A stretch of 64,000 bases of DNA from Salinarchaeum sp. IM2453 (GCF_019693215.1 NZ_CP081183.1:499226-563225); one strand, 5' to 3'; counted from the first letter of the stretch, positions 1 to 9,768 are shown. Numbers and translations are program-made. Notes: generated from the letters alone by a model not told the origin.

Positions 1-125
1 GACACGTATATACAGTACGTAAGTCACCGTTTACGGGACAGATGAGCAGTTGGCGATCAATTGCAACAACGTAGTCCATGACGGTGGACTTAGGTTATGC
101 GTAACTAATTGCGCAATAGAAACTT

Positions 126-629
126 ATGATACGAAACTTATTATCCGCCGATTCAGATGAATCGGAGCGTTCACGAGGAGTCTCTCCCGTTATTGGGGTC
201 ATCCTCATGGTTGCAATCACTATTATCCTTGCCGCTGTCATCGGTGCATTTGTACTCGGATTCGGCACAGATACCGAAACACCACCAAACACTGCATGGG
301 ACTCGAGTCAGGATCCAGTTAGTATCGGTGATGATGGTTTAGAGTCAGATGATGACCTTAATGTAACATTCACCTTAGAGACAACCGATCGGACAATTGA
401 TGGGTCAAATCTAAATGTTGTCCTCACTGGTGATGGAGAAGTTGATGGGGATGATATCGACCTGAATGATGAGACGTACAGCGCTGGAAGTTCAATCGTT
501 GTTGGAACTGCTGACAATGTTGATGTTGACATAACGGATACTGAGGGGATTAACCCAGATGATCAGATCCGAATTGTCTGGGAAGGTGACGATACCTCAT
601 CGACTCTAACAATACACACGATCAACTAA
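126..629 (+). CDS. Archaeal type IV pilin
   Basis: Small secreted pilin of 167 residues. Residues 1-17 are a short charged leader ending in Arg-Gly. They are followed by the hydrophobic segment VSPVIGVILMVAITIILAAV, the classic haloarchaeal pilin N-terminus (Pilin_N type), which prepilin peptidase PibD would cut just before the hydrophobic stretch. The rest is an acidic beta-rich domain with no cysteine. Such pilins assemble into adhesion pili at the cell surface. It stands alone, with no pil ATPase or membrane platform gene nearby, so it must use machinery encoded elsewhere. A short T-rich run at about 651-657 may end the transcript. Confidence 0.85.
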   Translation: MIRNLLSADSDESERSRGVSPVIGVILMVAITIILAAVIGAFVLGFGTDTETPPNTAWDSSQDPVSIGDDGLESDDDLNVTFTLETTDRTIDGSNLNVVLTGDGEVDGDDIDLNDETYSAGSSIVVGTADNVDVDITDTEGINPDDQIRIVWEGDDTSSTLTIHTIN

Positions 630-748
630 CAGAATCGAATAGCTAGCTATACATTTTTCTCTCAGTGCAGTCAATAGAACAACCAGGAGCTACGGAAACA
701 ATAGACAAAACACATGATTTATGTGACGTGTCGTTCTGGATATCTGTT

Positions 749-1495
749 ATGGATGCTGTTGTGCTGGCAGCCGGCGAAGGCACCCGGCTTCGGCCACTAA
801 CGGAAGACACTCCAAAAGCGATGGTTGGGGTTAATGGCAAACCGATCCTAACACACTGCTTTGAGCAGTTAGTCGACGTTGGAGCAGATCAGCTGGTGGT
901 CGTTGTGGGCTACAAAAAAGAACAGATTATCGAACACTATGGAGACAGTTTCCAGGGAGTTCCGGTCACATATACACACCAGCGTGAGCCAAAGGGACTG
1001 GCACATGCATTGCTCACAGCCGAAGAGTATGTTAATGATGAGTTCATGCTCATGCTTGGTGATAACATTTTCCAGGCAAATCTGGAGGACGTAGTCCAGC
1101 GACACAACGAATCCCGGGCTGACGCAGCATTCCTTGTCGAGGAGGTCCCCTGGGAGGAAGCATCGCGGTATGGCGTCTGTGATACAAACGACTACGGGAC
1201 AATTACGGACGTTATCGAGAAACCGGATGACCCCCCATCGAACCTCGTCATGACCGGCTTTTATACGTTTACGCCAGCGATTTTCCATGCCTGTCATCTG
1301 GTCCAGCCATCTGATCGGGGTGAGTACGAACTCTCAGATGCGATTGATTTACTTCTAGAATCAGGGCGGACGATTGATGCAATTCCACTTAATGGATGGC
1401 GAATTGATGTTGGGTATCCGGAAGATCGAGATCGGGCCGAACAGCGCTTGCAAGCAGAAAAAGCAAGCAAAGCAGAAACATCCAAAGAAGTATAA
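749..1495 (+). CDS. Sugar-1-phosphate nucleotidyltransferase
   Basis: NTP_transferase-family enzyme of 248 residues that would couple a sugar-1-phosphate to an NTP, giving an activated sugar for surface glycans. Near the N-terminus is the nucleotide-binding loop AAGEGTRLRPLT. LMLGDN supplies the metal-binding Asp and VIEKPDD the sugar-phosphate site. It stops after the catalytic domain and lacks the C-terminal left-handed beta-helix of longer relatives. I chose the ATG at 749 over the upstream ATG at 665 because homology begins there and a TATA-like gatttatg at 715-722 sits about 30 nt upstream, fitting a leaderless transcript. A paralogue lies at 7521. The exact sugar and base cannot be told from sequence. 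Confidence 0.85.
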   Translation: MDAVVLAAGEGTRLRPLTEDTPKAMVGVNGKPILTHCFEQLVDVGADQLVVVVGYKKEQIIEHYGDSFQGVPVTYTHQREPKGLAHALLTAEEYVNDEFMLMLGDNIFQANLEDVVQRHNESRADAAFLVEEVPWEEASRYGVCDTNDYGTITDVIEKPDDPPSNLVMTGFYTFTPAIFHACHLVQPSDRGEYELSDAIDLLLESGRTIDAIPLNGWRIDVGYPEDRDRAEQRLQAEKASKAETSKEV

Positions 1496-1540
1496 CAAAC
1501 AGTAACGAGACAAGACAGGTAGTAGGAGATCCAGAAAACG

Positions 1541-2035
1541 TTAGCGTTCTGAGGAAGGCAGAAAGGCTGAGACTGGTCGCAGGGTGAGATAGGGGCGAGC
1601 AAGATACCAGAGCATGACACCGCTGGCACCAATGGTATTGATGAGAACATCACTGAGAAGAAACGAACTGCGATGAGGGACAAAGATCTGCCCGACTTCC
1701 ATTAGGGCGCCATAGCCAGCAGCAAGCCCAATCACAATCAGTGCATGGCGCCAACGGGGAAGCTGCCAGTGATCAGTTGCATATGCTAAGACACAAGCAA
1801 AGACAAAGTATGCAGTCAGGTGTCGCCAATGGCTCAATGAAATCAGACCAAATCCTGAGTCGCCACCTGTGCTAGCACTTGAGGAAGCCTCATTGGTGAC
1901 GACTGAGTCGGGTTGAACCTCATCAACAACGGTCTCGGGGACGGTTAGTAACGAGGAGTACAGGATCAAACCTGCAATAATGATCACCCCGGCCCATCGA
2001 ACACGGCGGGAGAACAACGGCAGTGGAATCTGCAT
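1541..2035 (-). CDS. VanZ-like membrane protein (copy 1)
   Basis: Integral membrane protein of 164 residues with about four hydrophobic segments. It shows the VanZ-family pattern: a His-containing helix (WRHLTAYFVFACVLAY), then GYGALMEVGQ and a SDVLINTIGAS motif in the last loop and helix. VanZ-family proteins are often found near surface-polymer genes, but their biochemical role is mostly unknown. It converges on the nucleotidyltransferase at 749. A close paralogue lies at 3179-3628; this copy carries an extra serine/glycine-rich insertion of roughly 20 residues after the first loop that the other copy lacks. Confidence 0.75.
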   Translation of the reverse strand: MQIPLPLFSRRVRWAGVIIIAGLILYSSLLTVPETVVDEVQPDSVVTNEASSSASTGGDSGFGLISLSHWRHLTAYFVFACVLAYATDHWQLPRWRHALIVIGLAAGYGALMEVGQIFVPHRSSFLLSDVLINTIGASGVMLWYLARPYLTLRPVSAFLPSSER

Positions 2036-2101
2036 CTAAGTGAATCGAAGGATGCCGATTAAATAAGTACACTGAAAACGACATGTTGGAATACAAGTAC
2101 A

Positions 2102-2135
2102 TTTGACCTCCTCCCGCGGCTTCAGCCCCGTCTGT
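2102..2135. repeat. IS200/IS605-type right-end hairpin remnant (TTGACCTCCTCC class)
   Basis: TTGACCTCCTCC followed by a short GC-rich hairpin (gcggcttcagccc). The same signature recurs at about 7484, 17053, 20931, 22154, 23817 and 29576. It marks the right end of IS1341-type tnpB elements or their non-autonomous derivatives; at 29576 it directly follows a complete tnpB. No tnpB is present here, so this is a solo end or part of a decayed element. Confidence 0.55.
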
Positions 2136-2216
2136 AATTCACAAACCGAGTCGCTATCACAGCCGATAATCCCGGATGTACATCTCAATGTCTACAGAGA
2201 TATAGGCAGAGTGCGT

Positions 2217-2636
2217 CGGAGTCGTCGAAAACCCTCCGGTTTTTGTGATCACAAGAATCCCCCCGATTCTCGAACGACTTGCGCCCGAGAATGAATGCCG
2301 GCCAAATATAACACAGATTACGTAATTCGAGTGATAATACGCAGACAACGGCCAGAACACAACTCCTCAAAGTATGAAGTTGAAGACCTCTCGTTCTTTG
2401 CTGGTCGTTTGGTAGTTTGGAACTACGACTCCTCTCAACACCTGCTACTGGCGTTGAGACGGGAGTTGTCGGGTCGTGGTGGAGCGACCGACTCCCATGG
2501 ACACATCGGCGTGTTCGGGTGTGGATTCCAGCCAACTCATTTCGGGAAGGTTAAGGGGAATTACATTCGCCTGCGGGTGCGGTACGGCCCAAGACGGTGA
2601 AGCCTCTGGGCTTGACTCTGAGGTACTTCACAGATA
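2217..2636 (+). mobile_element. Non-autonomous relative of the tnpB element at 24.3-25.8 kb
   Basis: A 69-nt structured motif at 2217-2285 is an inverted copy of the left-end motif beside tnpB at 25757-25812. A right-end hairpin at about 2600-2633 (cctctgggcttgactctgagg) matches the right end of that same element near 24330. Between them are about 310 bases with no convincing protein, so this looks like a tnpB-less deletion derivative, the type called palindrome-associated elements in haloarchaea. The outer stem of the left-end motif is less regular here than in the other copies. Boundaries are approximate. Confidence 0.5.
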
Positions 2637-3178
2637 GAATATTCTTTGATGGTGATTGTGTCGATCTCGTTTGCCCGTATTCAGTAATTTTTCCTCGACG
2701 ATCTCAGCGCCTGATTTGCTTTTCACCTCCGTCTTCCAAATACCGATCAAGGCTAAAAGCGTCTGAAACGTCTGTTTGGGCCTCAATGAACGTGTGGATA
2801 AAATACAGGAGTGAACTCGTTGGGCTCCGTGTTGCACCGCTGTGAGCTGTCCGAAAGGAAGTTAGAACGAGAACTGGATGCAGTGTCGGATTCCGATAAG
2901 TTGGAAATCGAAGACCACTAACGAGGAATCCAGAACAAAAAGAGATTTGCAGAAAATATCAATCGAACGCTGATTGAAAGAGCTTTGACCGCTTTGCATG
3001 GACTGCTGTAGTGATTCCAGATAACTTCTGAGTGAGATGATTTGAGCATCCGTCAAAAGAAGCCTCAACTCTTTCAGACAGGTCAATCAATGCACCTAAT
3101 TCTTCTGTGAACTACCAGAGCAGTCACCTTGTTACCGCTGCGACGACCAAGACGGTGCCAACAGTCAGTCATAGTTTA
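2637..3178. other. Intergenic stretch with element debris
   Basis: No credible gene. About 70 bases at 2737-2807 (including gcgtctgaaacgtctg) resemble 20025-20095, where the same sequence lies inside a short hairpin-bounded element, so at least part of this gap is transposon debris. The rest shows no recognisable signal. Confidence 0.4.
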
Positions 3179-3628
3179 CTAATCACGAAGAACGAACTGC
3201 AAAAGCGGTGACAAAAACGCTGAGACTGGTCGCAGGGAGAGATAGGGACGAGCAAGGTACCAAAGCATGACACCGCTGGCACCAATGGTATTGACAACAA
3301 CATCACTAACGAGGAACGAACTGCGATGAGGAACAAAGGCCTGCCCGGCCTCGATTAAGGCTCCATAGCCAGCAGCAAGCCCAATCACAATCAGTGCATG
3401 GCGCCAACGAGGAAGCTGCCAGTGATCAGTTGCATATGCCAGCGAACAGGCAAGCACACAGTATGCAACAAGATGTCGCCAGTAGTTGATCGGAATTGAA
3501 TCCGGCTGTGTGTCATCCACAACGGTCTCTGGAACCGTCAGCAAGGACGAATACAAAATAAAGCCAGCGATAACAAGGACCCCAGCCCATCGGAGCCGAC
3601 GAGAGAACAATGGCAGCGGAACCTGCAT
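3179..3628 (-). CDS. VanZ-like membrane protein (copy 2)
   Basis: Paralogue of the protein at 1541-2035, nearly identical over the membrane helices (for example LPRWRHALIVIGLAAGYGAL). It has 149 residues from the ATG at 3628, which matches the start of the paralogue (MQVPLPLFSRR); an upstream in-frame start at 3697 would only add residues read from transposon sequence. It lacks the Ser/Gly-rich insertion of copy 1 and has a different C-terminal tail, LLQFVLRD. The two copies bracket transposon debris, so the duplication may be tied to element activity. Confidence 0.75.
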   Translation of the reverse strand: MQVPLPLFSRRLRWAGVLVIAGFILYSSLLTVPETVVDDTQPDSIPINYWRHLVAYCVLACSLAYATDHWQLPRWRHALIVIGLAAGYGALIEAGQAFVPHRSSFLVSDVVVNTIGASGVMLWYLARPYLSLRPVSAFLSPLLQFVLRD

Positions 3629-3696
3629 ACGGGTAGGCTGATGGGCGCAAATTATATAATCGTGCTGAACACAAGCAAGTGAAGTACTTGGGGGCA

Positions 3697-3755
3697 AGTC
3701 GTTCGAGAATCTCCAACCTCGTGATCACAAAAATCGAAGGAGTTCGGTCGATCAG
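3697..3755. repeat. Solo copy of the structured left-end motif
   Basis: Degenerate copy of the motif seen at 2217, 16860 and 25757: gtcgttcgagaatc, then cgtgatcac, then a weaker hairpin. No matching right end or tnpB was seen nearby. It sits just upstream of the VanZ copy 2 start. Confidence 0.5.
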
Positions 3756-3954
3756 ACACCCGGGCTATTTCTCTGTAGCAGCCAGAGTAGCATTACAATC
3801 TTATTAGTATGATATTAATTGGTCGTTCGTTGTTTAACGATGTACGGAATGTTATTTGGAAAATGTATAAGTAATTTGGGTATATAATAAACTATGCAGT
3901 AGTTAATAGCACACATGGAACATGATGTCAATTAATGATCTCGAAGGAAAATAA

Positions 3955-6930
3955 TTGAAAGCCAATTCTATGATGAAGACACAGATACAATATTCTCGAC
4001 CGGTGCGGATAGGTATCGTATTGATAATTATACTGTTAGCTGGTATCGCAATGGGCACCCTGTCGGTAGCTGCCCAAGAAGACGACCTGTCGTTTGATAA
4101 TCAGGCGACAGGATCAACATTTTCAGATGGAGGAACAACCAATCCGGGCGTAGTTGTTGAAAATGTCACAGCAACGCAGGACAGCGCTGTCGTTGTGACG
4201 TATGAGGACGCTGAGGGTAATACCATTATTGCTGGTGGAGAGTTCTTTGATGAAGAAGAGCTTGCTGGAGATGATGTTACACTCATAGTTGATAATATTG
4301 GGGGGTTCCCAGGTGAGCACACGGCCCATGTGATTCCAGAAGATGAACTCAGTGATGAAGAGTATGACGTTGGGGACACGGTGTCTGATGAGACTGCTGG
4401 TGCCGTGACAGCAGCTGAGACTGCAACAGTTTTCCAAGGGACACTAGAGTTTGCAGATCAAGGATTTGACGAAGAACTTGACACAGACGATACAATCACA
4501 CTTGATACGGCCATACTGGACGATGGCGAAGGAGAGGCTAGTGATACGCTCTTTACTGTTGATATTCACCCAACAGATGATGACGGCAATCTCGTCGGTG
4601 ATGAGTTTATTGGTAGTTCCGATGTACTTGTTGGCGAAAACGATGATGTGACAGTTAATCTTGATCAGGTACCTGAGGACGGCGAGTTCAACGAGTTTCC
4701 GATTGATGAAACAGATGAGTATATTGCAATGATTCATGTTGTTGATGATGATGATGCTGAGGAAGGCGATGCGGCAGCCCCCGGCGAGTACCCGGTCTTG
4801 CCAAATGTTGATGGAATAGAAGGGCCAGTACCAGGTGGGATAACTGATACGGGAACGGTATTCTTTGAGGATGCAGTGTCATTCAATGACCAAGCGACAG
4901 CCTCACCAAGTGCTACACTTGATCGTGATACTGACCCTGGAGTGATTGTTGAAGATGTACAGGCCCTGCAGGACAGTGCTGTTGTTGTGACCTACGAAGG
5001 ATCAACGGCAGTACAAAGCGGTGACGAGGTAACAATCGATCTTGATAATGTTGGTTCGGATGCATGGGAAGTAAACGGCGTCTCCGGAGCAACCGATAAT
5101 ATTGAAGATGTCGTCCGAGAGGATGAAGCCAATCCAACACTGCTGCTCGTTGAAGGGGTAGAGTATACCTTTGAGGACTTACCCGGAGAGGCCCATCCAC
5201 TTGAATTCCAAGATGACGAAGGCAACGCATTGCTTAGTCAAGATGGTGATGGAGCCTTTGAAGATGATGGAGAGGTTGGCTGGAATGATGAAGGAGATGA
5301 AGTGAGCTTTACGCTAACTGCTGATCTCAACGCAGAACTCACAACGTATGTCTGTACCATCCACGGAGCAATGGAAGGACAAATTCAAACACCGCTGACC
5401 ATTGCTGGGCTTGCAGAAATTGATGGCCAGACTGGTGGCGATGTTGCTGTTGAAATCGAAGATGATGGTGGCTTCCCGGGTGAGCATACAGCACATCTAA
5501 TCCCAACTGCAGAGCTGAGCGAAGACTATGCATCCGGTGATGTTGTCTCTGAAGAAACGGCTGGCGAAGTCAGTGTGGCTGAACAGGCAACAGTCTTCCA
5601 AGGGGACCTAGAGTTTGCAGATCAGTCATTTGAGGGCGCACTTGCAGAAGGTGATGATAGCATCGTTGTTGAGACAGCAACGCTGAATGGCGATGAAGAT
5701 ACGTTATTCCAGATTGATGTCCATCCGGTGGACGAAGAGGGAACACTTGTTGGCGATGAGTTTGTTGGTAGTTCAGCAGTGCTCAGCGGCGACAATGAAG
5801 ACGTTGAGATTACCCTAGATGCAGTTCCAGAGGATGGCACATTCAACGAACTGCCACTTGCTGAAACAGATGACTTTATTGCAATGGTGCATGTCGTCGA
5901 TGATGAAACGGTCGATGAAGGAGATCAGGTCGAGCCGGGGACGTTCCCAGTATTACAGAATGCTGACGATCAGCTGGCATTTGTTCCGGGTGGCATTACA
6001 GACCAAGCAACAGTAACCATTAACCCAGGATTGAGCTTTGTTGATCAGGCCACTGAATCAAGTACCATTACAAGCGAGACACCAACAAATGCCAGTGTCG
6101 TCGTTGAGGATGTTGTTGCAGCTGAAGACAGTGCTGTTGTCATAACCTACGAGGAAGGGGATGAGTCAATCATCGCTGGGGTAGAGACCGTTAGTCCAGA
6201 CATTGGTGGCGATGCAGTGACCGTTGAACTAGATGACACAGACGGATTCCCGGGCGAACACACAGCACACCTGATTCCAACGGATGGGTTAAGTAATCCA
6301 GAGTATGAAGCAGGCAATCAGGTGTCCAGTGCCACTGCTGATGCCGTAGAAGCAGCAGAGACTGCAACAGTCCTCCAAGGCGAACTTGCATTTGCAGATC
6401 AAGAATTTGACGAGCCAGTTGAAGCAGGCGATGAAATCATCGTTGAAACAGCAAACCTCTCGGCTGGAGTCGATGATGATACAGCATTTACGGTTGATGT
6501 CCATCCAACAAATGACGAGGGAGAACTGGTCGGCACTGAATTCGTTGGTAGTTCCAATGTGCTAGAAGGCGATAACAGCGATGTTGGGATCGAACTTGAG
6601 CAGGTCCCTGAAGATGGTGCGTTCAACCAGCTACCGCTTAATGAGACAGATGACTTTGTAGCAATGATCCATCTTGTTGGTGATGATGATGCAGCAGCTG
6701 GAGATGATGCATCACCCGGAGCGTTTCCAGCATTACAAAACGCCGATGCTGAAGACGGCTTTGTGCCGGGTGGAGTTACAGATGATGCAACACTCACCAT
6801 TGTGGAACCAGATCCAGCAGATCCTGGTACAAATGGAGAAGACGATGACTTCGGATTTATCTTTATACTGATTGGAATTGTTGCTCTTGCAGCCGCAGCA
6901 ATTGCGTTGGTCCTGTCAGGATCTGATTGA
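3955..6930 (+). CDS. Large acidic surface protein with repeated domains and an embedded cupredoxin
   Basis: A 991-residue exported protein. The N-terminus has a signal peptide (basic region, then IGIVLIIILLAGIAMG, likely cut near SVAAQ) and the C-terminus a membrane anchor (FGFIFILIGIVALAAAAIALV) followed by GSD. Between them are three long repeats. Each contains a DUF7282-like unit (VVVEDV..DSAVVVTYE, then GGFPGEHTAHLIP, ATVFQG) and a second unit (FTVDVHP, FVGSS, FIAMVHVVDD, VPGG). In the second repeat, residues about 370-480 are replaced by a plastocyanin-like domain with type 1 copper ligands His414, Cys467, His470 and Met473. The TTG at 3955 has GAAGGA six bases before it; ATG at 3970 is an alternative. 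It probably stands on the outer face of the membrane and may be redox-active; the substrate is unknown. Confidence 0.75.
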   Translation: MKANSMMKTQIQYSRPVRIGIVLIIILLAGIAMGTLSVAAQEDDLSFDNQATGSTFSDGGTTNPGVVVENVTATQDSAVVVTYEDAEGNTIIAGGEFFDEEELAGDDVTLIVDNIGGFPGEHTAHVIPEDELSDEEYDVGDTVSDETAGAVTAAETATVFQGTLEFADQGFDEELDTDDTITLDTAILDDGEGEASDTLFTVDIHPTDDDGNLVGDEFIGSSDVLVGENDDVTVNLDQVPEDGEFNEFPIDETDEYIAMIHVVDDDDAEEGDAAAPGEYPVLPNVDGIEGPVPGGITDTGTVFFEDAVSFNDQATASPSATLDRDTDPGVIVEDVQALQDSAVVVTYEGSTAVQSGDEVTIDLDNVGSDAWEVNGVSGATDNIEDVVREDEANPTLLLVEGVEYTFEDLPGEAHPLEFQDDEGNALLSQDGDGAFEDDGEVGWNDEGDEVSFTLTADLNAELTTYVCTIHGAMEGQIQTPLTIAGLAEIDGQTGGDVAVEIEDDGGFPGEHTAHLIPTAELSEDYASGDVVSEETAGEVSVAEQATVFQGDLEFADQSFEGALAEGDDSIVVETATLNGDEDTLFQIDVHPVDEEGTLVGDEFVGSSAVLSGDNEDVEITLDAVPEDGTFNELPLAETDDFIAMVHVVDDETVDEGDQVEPGTFPVLQNADDQLAFVPGGITDQATVTINPGLSFVDQATESSTITSETPTNASVVVEDVVAAEDSAVVITYEEGDESIIAGVETVSPDIGGDAVTVELDDTDGFPGEHTAHLIPTDGLSNPEYEAGNQVSSATADAVEAAETATVLQGELAFADQEFDEPVEAGDEIIVETANLSAGVDDDTAFTVDVHPTNDEGELVGTEFVGSSNVLEGDNSDVGIELEQVPEDGAFNQLPLNETDDFVAMIHLVGDDDAAAGDDASPGAFPALQNADAEDGFVPGGVTDDATLTIVEPDPADPGTNGEDDDFGFIFILIGIVALAAAAIALVLSGSD

Positions 6931-6952
6931 AGCTAGCACGGCTGATATCCTG

Positions 6953-6959
6953 TTTTTTT
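6953..6959 (+). terminator. Oligo-T terminator after the acidic surface protein
   Basis: Seven T residues about 22 bases past the stop of the surface protein gene, the usual archaeal intrinsic termination signal. Confidence 0.5.
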
Positions 6960-7054
6960 CATATATTCATCGAATTGCTGGCAGAACATTTCGGATACCG
7001 TGGACTGCTCCAAGATCAAGCCCCGAGGCACTCTGCCTGCTATTTCGATAGACA

Positions 7055-7484
7055 TGATAGAGATGCGAGCGCATACCCCCGCCTTCCCGTGAGTGACGAG
7101 TGTTTCGACTCCCTGTTGGAACCGAGGAGCGAACAGGCGGGGGTCGAGCGGACACTCCTGCCAAGAAACCGCCGTACTGTGACCCGACCAGAGGACCAAC
7201 CGAACGTTTTTGTTGTGGCCTGACAAACTGGAAATTGCTACGGAATCGGTGAGACGCCGGCCCCGAACCACAAGGGGCGGCGGGCCGGCGGTGGTTCGCA
7301 CGGCGATGACACGGATTCCGATGGGGCCTGTTTGACCGGGCCACAGCCCTACACAGGGGAGAAAACGAGAGTTTCGCCGGTATGCTGCCGGTTCCCATTG
7401 AGTGCGGGTTGGAACCTCGAACGCCACGCTCGGCGGAAATCCGATGGTCGGATTCCTCCGCGTTCACGCGGAGGAGGAGGTCAA
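7055..7484. repeat. 430-bp repeat, copy 1
   Basis: Almost identical to 23396-23817. It begins tgatagagatgcgagcg and ends in a GC hairpin (cctccgcgttcacgcggagg) followed by GGAGGTCAA, which is the right-end signature of the IS200/IS605-type elements in this window. Copy 1 has a short duplication (gccggcgg) that copy 2 lacks. Both strands are open by chance over much of the length, but no reading frame resembles a protein. It is best read as a non-autonomous element, perhaps carrying a structured RNA. Confidence 0.7.
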
Positions 7485-7520
7485 CCCTGCTTCTTTGGGT
7501 GAGGAAATCAAAAGTGGATT

Positions 7521-8243
7521 ATGAACGGTGTTGTCCCAGCAGCAGGCAAAGGCACACGGCTGCGACCACGAACGGATGAGATTCCAAAAGGGCTGGTCGA
7601 TGTGGCCGGACGGCCGCTGTTGTCCTATGTCTTTGATCAACTGCTGGAGAGTGGCGTGACACAGCTGTATGTCATTGTGGGCTACAAAGCTGACCAGATC
7701 ATCCGTGAATTCGGTGATACATACAACGGCGTCTCAATCACGTATCTCTATCAGCGTGAACAGCGGGGACTTGGGCATGCAATATTACAGGCCGAATCAC
7801 ATCTTCAGGACAGTGATGAACCGTTTGTTGTGCTAAATGGGGATAATATCGTCGGGGGAACAATACAAGAGCCAATCACAGTCGGGAGACAACCCGGAGT
7901 TGATGCCGTCATCGGCATTGAGACAGCTGATCAACAGACAGCACAACAGACAGGGGTGGTGGTAACTGATGAAGACGGGCAGGTGACAAATGTGATTGAA
8001 AAGCCAACGGAGCCACCAACAACACAGATCACGACCGGCTGTTATGTGTTGCCAACGGAGATTTTCCCAGCATTGCGGCTCGTGCAACCGTCTGATCGCG
8101 GAGAGATTGAACTAGCAGACGCCGTTGATCTGCTGATCAGCGCCCGAATGCATGTCCAGGCAGTCCCAATTGAAGGACCACGGGTGAATGTCAATATCCC
8201 AGAAGATATCACGCAAGCTGAGAAAGTGATTTCGAGCAGATAG
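7521..8243 (+). CDS. Sugar-1-phosphate nucleotidyltransferase (paralogue)
   Basis: 240-residue NTP_transferase paralogue of the enzyme at 749, with AAGKGTRLRPRT at residues 6-17, VLNGDN as the metal site and VIEKPTEPP later on. The ATG lies about 35 nt after the end of the 430-bp repeat, so the repeat may have replaced its natural promoter. The neighbouring gene at 8302 encodes a polyprenyl-phosphate sugar transferase, which would use an activated sugar such as the one made here, so the two may work as a pair. The C-terminal beta-helix domain is absent. Confidence 0.85.
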   Translation: MNGVVPAAGKGTRLRPRTDEIPKGLVDVAGRPLLSYVFDQLLESGVTQLYVIVGYKADQIIREFGDTYNGVSITYLYQREQRGLGHAILQAESHLQDSDEPFVVLNGDNIVGGTIQEPITVGRQPGVDAVIGIETADQQTAQQTGVVVTDEDGQVTNVIEKPTEPPTTQITTGCYVLPTEIFPALRLVQPSDRGEIELADAVDLLISARMHVQAVPIEGPRVNVNIPEDITQAEKVISSR

Positions 8244-8301
8244 AGATCATTATCCAAGCCACCGTAGACTTTATTTTCATGTATATAATTATATCAGTCG
8301 A

Positions 8302-9768
8302 ATGGGGACAACCCGACGGCATCGTGTTGTAAGCATCATTGGGGCAATGATAATTACGATGGGGGCGGTGGCCATCGCAAACACACAGCCGGTACAGGCT
8401 GTAATTACAACATATGTGCCGTTGTTTTGGCGACTGGATCCAGTGACAGTAACTGGACAGGAGCTACTATTGATACTGAGCCTGACAACAGCAGTTGTCC
8501 TGACAGTATTATGGCCACTCTACAAGCCGGTGCCGCGGCGGACGCTTGATACAATTACCCTGACCGAACAACGAGTCGTCATTGCTGGTCTGTTGTTGGC
8601 AACGCTTGGGTATTTCAACTGGTCGTATCGACTGCCACGGGCGACGTTGCTGGCTGTTGTGCTACTGCTTGGGATTGTACTGCCGGTGTGGTTTGTGCGG
8701 ATTCGAACAACAACGGGCAACGGGGATCCCCGTGCATTGCTTGCTGGTGATGATATCCAGCAAATGGATCACATTGTCACTGAAACAGCTGTTGACCCGA
8801 TTGGCTATCTATCACCATCCAGTGTTGCTGGGATTCCCGATGGAACACGACAGATTGCACAGCAAACAGCCACTGATGGTGGACAGACACCACAGACAAC
8901 GGAAATCGATGCATATCCACGACTTGGTGGCCTCTCTGGGCTTGAACCAACAATCGAACAGGAAAACATCGATACGGTCGTCTGTGCATTCCAGCAGGCT
9001 GATCGCGGAGAGTTTTTCAATGCGCTTGAGGTCTGTCATAGACATGGCGTGGATGTGAAAGTCCATCGGGAGTATGCCGATGATGTGTTAACCGCAAACG
9101 AAGATATGGGAACGCTGGTTGATGTCGATATTACCCCGTGGGATACACAGGATTATCTGTTGAAACGACTGTTTGATATTGGGTTTGCTGGAACCGGGTT
9201 GTTGGTGCTGGCACCGCTGGTAGTTGTGATTGCGGTTGGGATTAAACTCGATAGTCGGGGGCCGGTTCTGTACACACAGGAACGAACAGCCGGATTTGGA
9301 GACACCTTTCCGGTGTATAAGTTTCGGACCATGATTCCAGAAGGGGCATCTGCAGACCCAATCGATGATGATGACAATGATCGGATTACGCGTGTTGGAC
9401 GGATATTGCGGCGAACGCATATGGATGAGATTCCACAGCTCTGGGCAATTCTTGTCGGCCATATGAGTGTTGTCGGCCCACGAGCGACATGGACCGAAGA
9501 GGAGCGACTATTAGAGAACAAAACAGGAGGCTGGCGGAAACGCTGGTTTGTAAAACCTGGATTGACAGGGCTCGCACAGATTAATGATGCAAAAAGTACT
9601 GATCCACAACGAAAGCTTCGCTATGATCTGCGTTATATTCGAGAACAGTCCTTCTGGTTTGATGTGAAAATCGTCATTCGGCAACTATGGAAAGTGTTCA
9701 AAGACGTACTCAAAACACTGCGAGGAGACAATCCAGAAGGTGATAACAGAACAGCGGATGATGACTGA
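8302..9768 (+). CDS. Polyprenyl-phosphate sugar-1-phosphate transferase
   Basis: 488-residue membrane enzyme of the bacterial-sugar-transferase (WcaJ/PglC) family. Residues about 1-135 hold several membrane helices; about 140-285 form a soluble CoA-binding-like domain; the rest is the catalytic domain, opened by KRLFDIGFAGTGLLVLAPLV and followed by GPVLYTQERTAGFGDTF and YKFRTM, ending with MDEIPQLWAILVGHMSVVGP. It would move a sugar-1-phosphate onto the lipid carrier to start a surface glycan. A TATA-like tgtatataattatat at about 8280-8295 precedes the ATG closely. The nucleotidyltransferase 58 bases upstream is a likely partner. Confidence 0.85.
   Translation: MGTTRRHRVVSIIGAMIITMGAVAIANTQPVQAVITTYVPLFWRLDPVTVTGQELLLILSLTTAVVLTVLWPLYKPVPRRTLDTITLTEQRVVIAGLLLATLGYFNWSYRLPRATLLAVVLLLGIVLPVWFVRIRTTTGNGDPRALLAGDDIQQMDHIVTETAVDPIGYLSPSSVAGIPDGTRQIAQQTATDGGQTPQTTEIDAYPRLGGLSGLEPTIEQENIDTVVCAFQQADRGEFFNALEVCHRHGVDVKVHREYADDVLTANEDMGTLVDVDITPWDTQDYLLKRLFDIGFAGTGLLVLAPLVVVIAVGIKLDSRGPVLYTQERTAGFGDTFPVYKFRTMIPEGASADPIDDDDNDRITRVGRILRRTHMDEIPQLWAILVGHMSVVGPRATWTEEERLLENKTGGWRKRWFVKPGLTGLAQINDAKSTDPQRKLRYDLRYIREQSFWFDVKIVIRQLWKVFKDVLKTLRGDNPEGDNRTADDD

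Noticed and set aside
2295-2845. Small plus-strand frames in the gap between VanZ copies
   Set aside because: Short, no start signals, and overlapping transposon-derived sequence.
6933-7467. Two long minus-strand frames of about 165 codons
   Set aside because: They lie within the 430-bp repeat and differ in frame usage between copies, so they are not conserved as protein.
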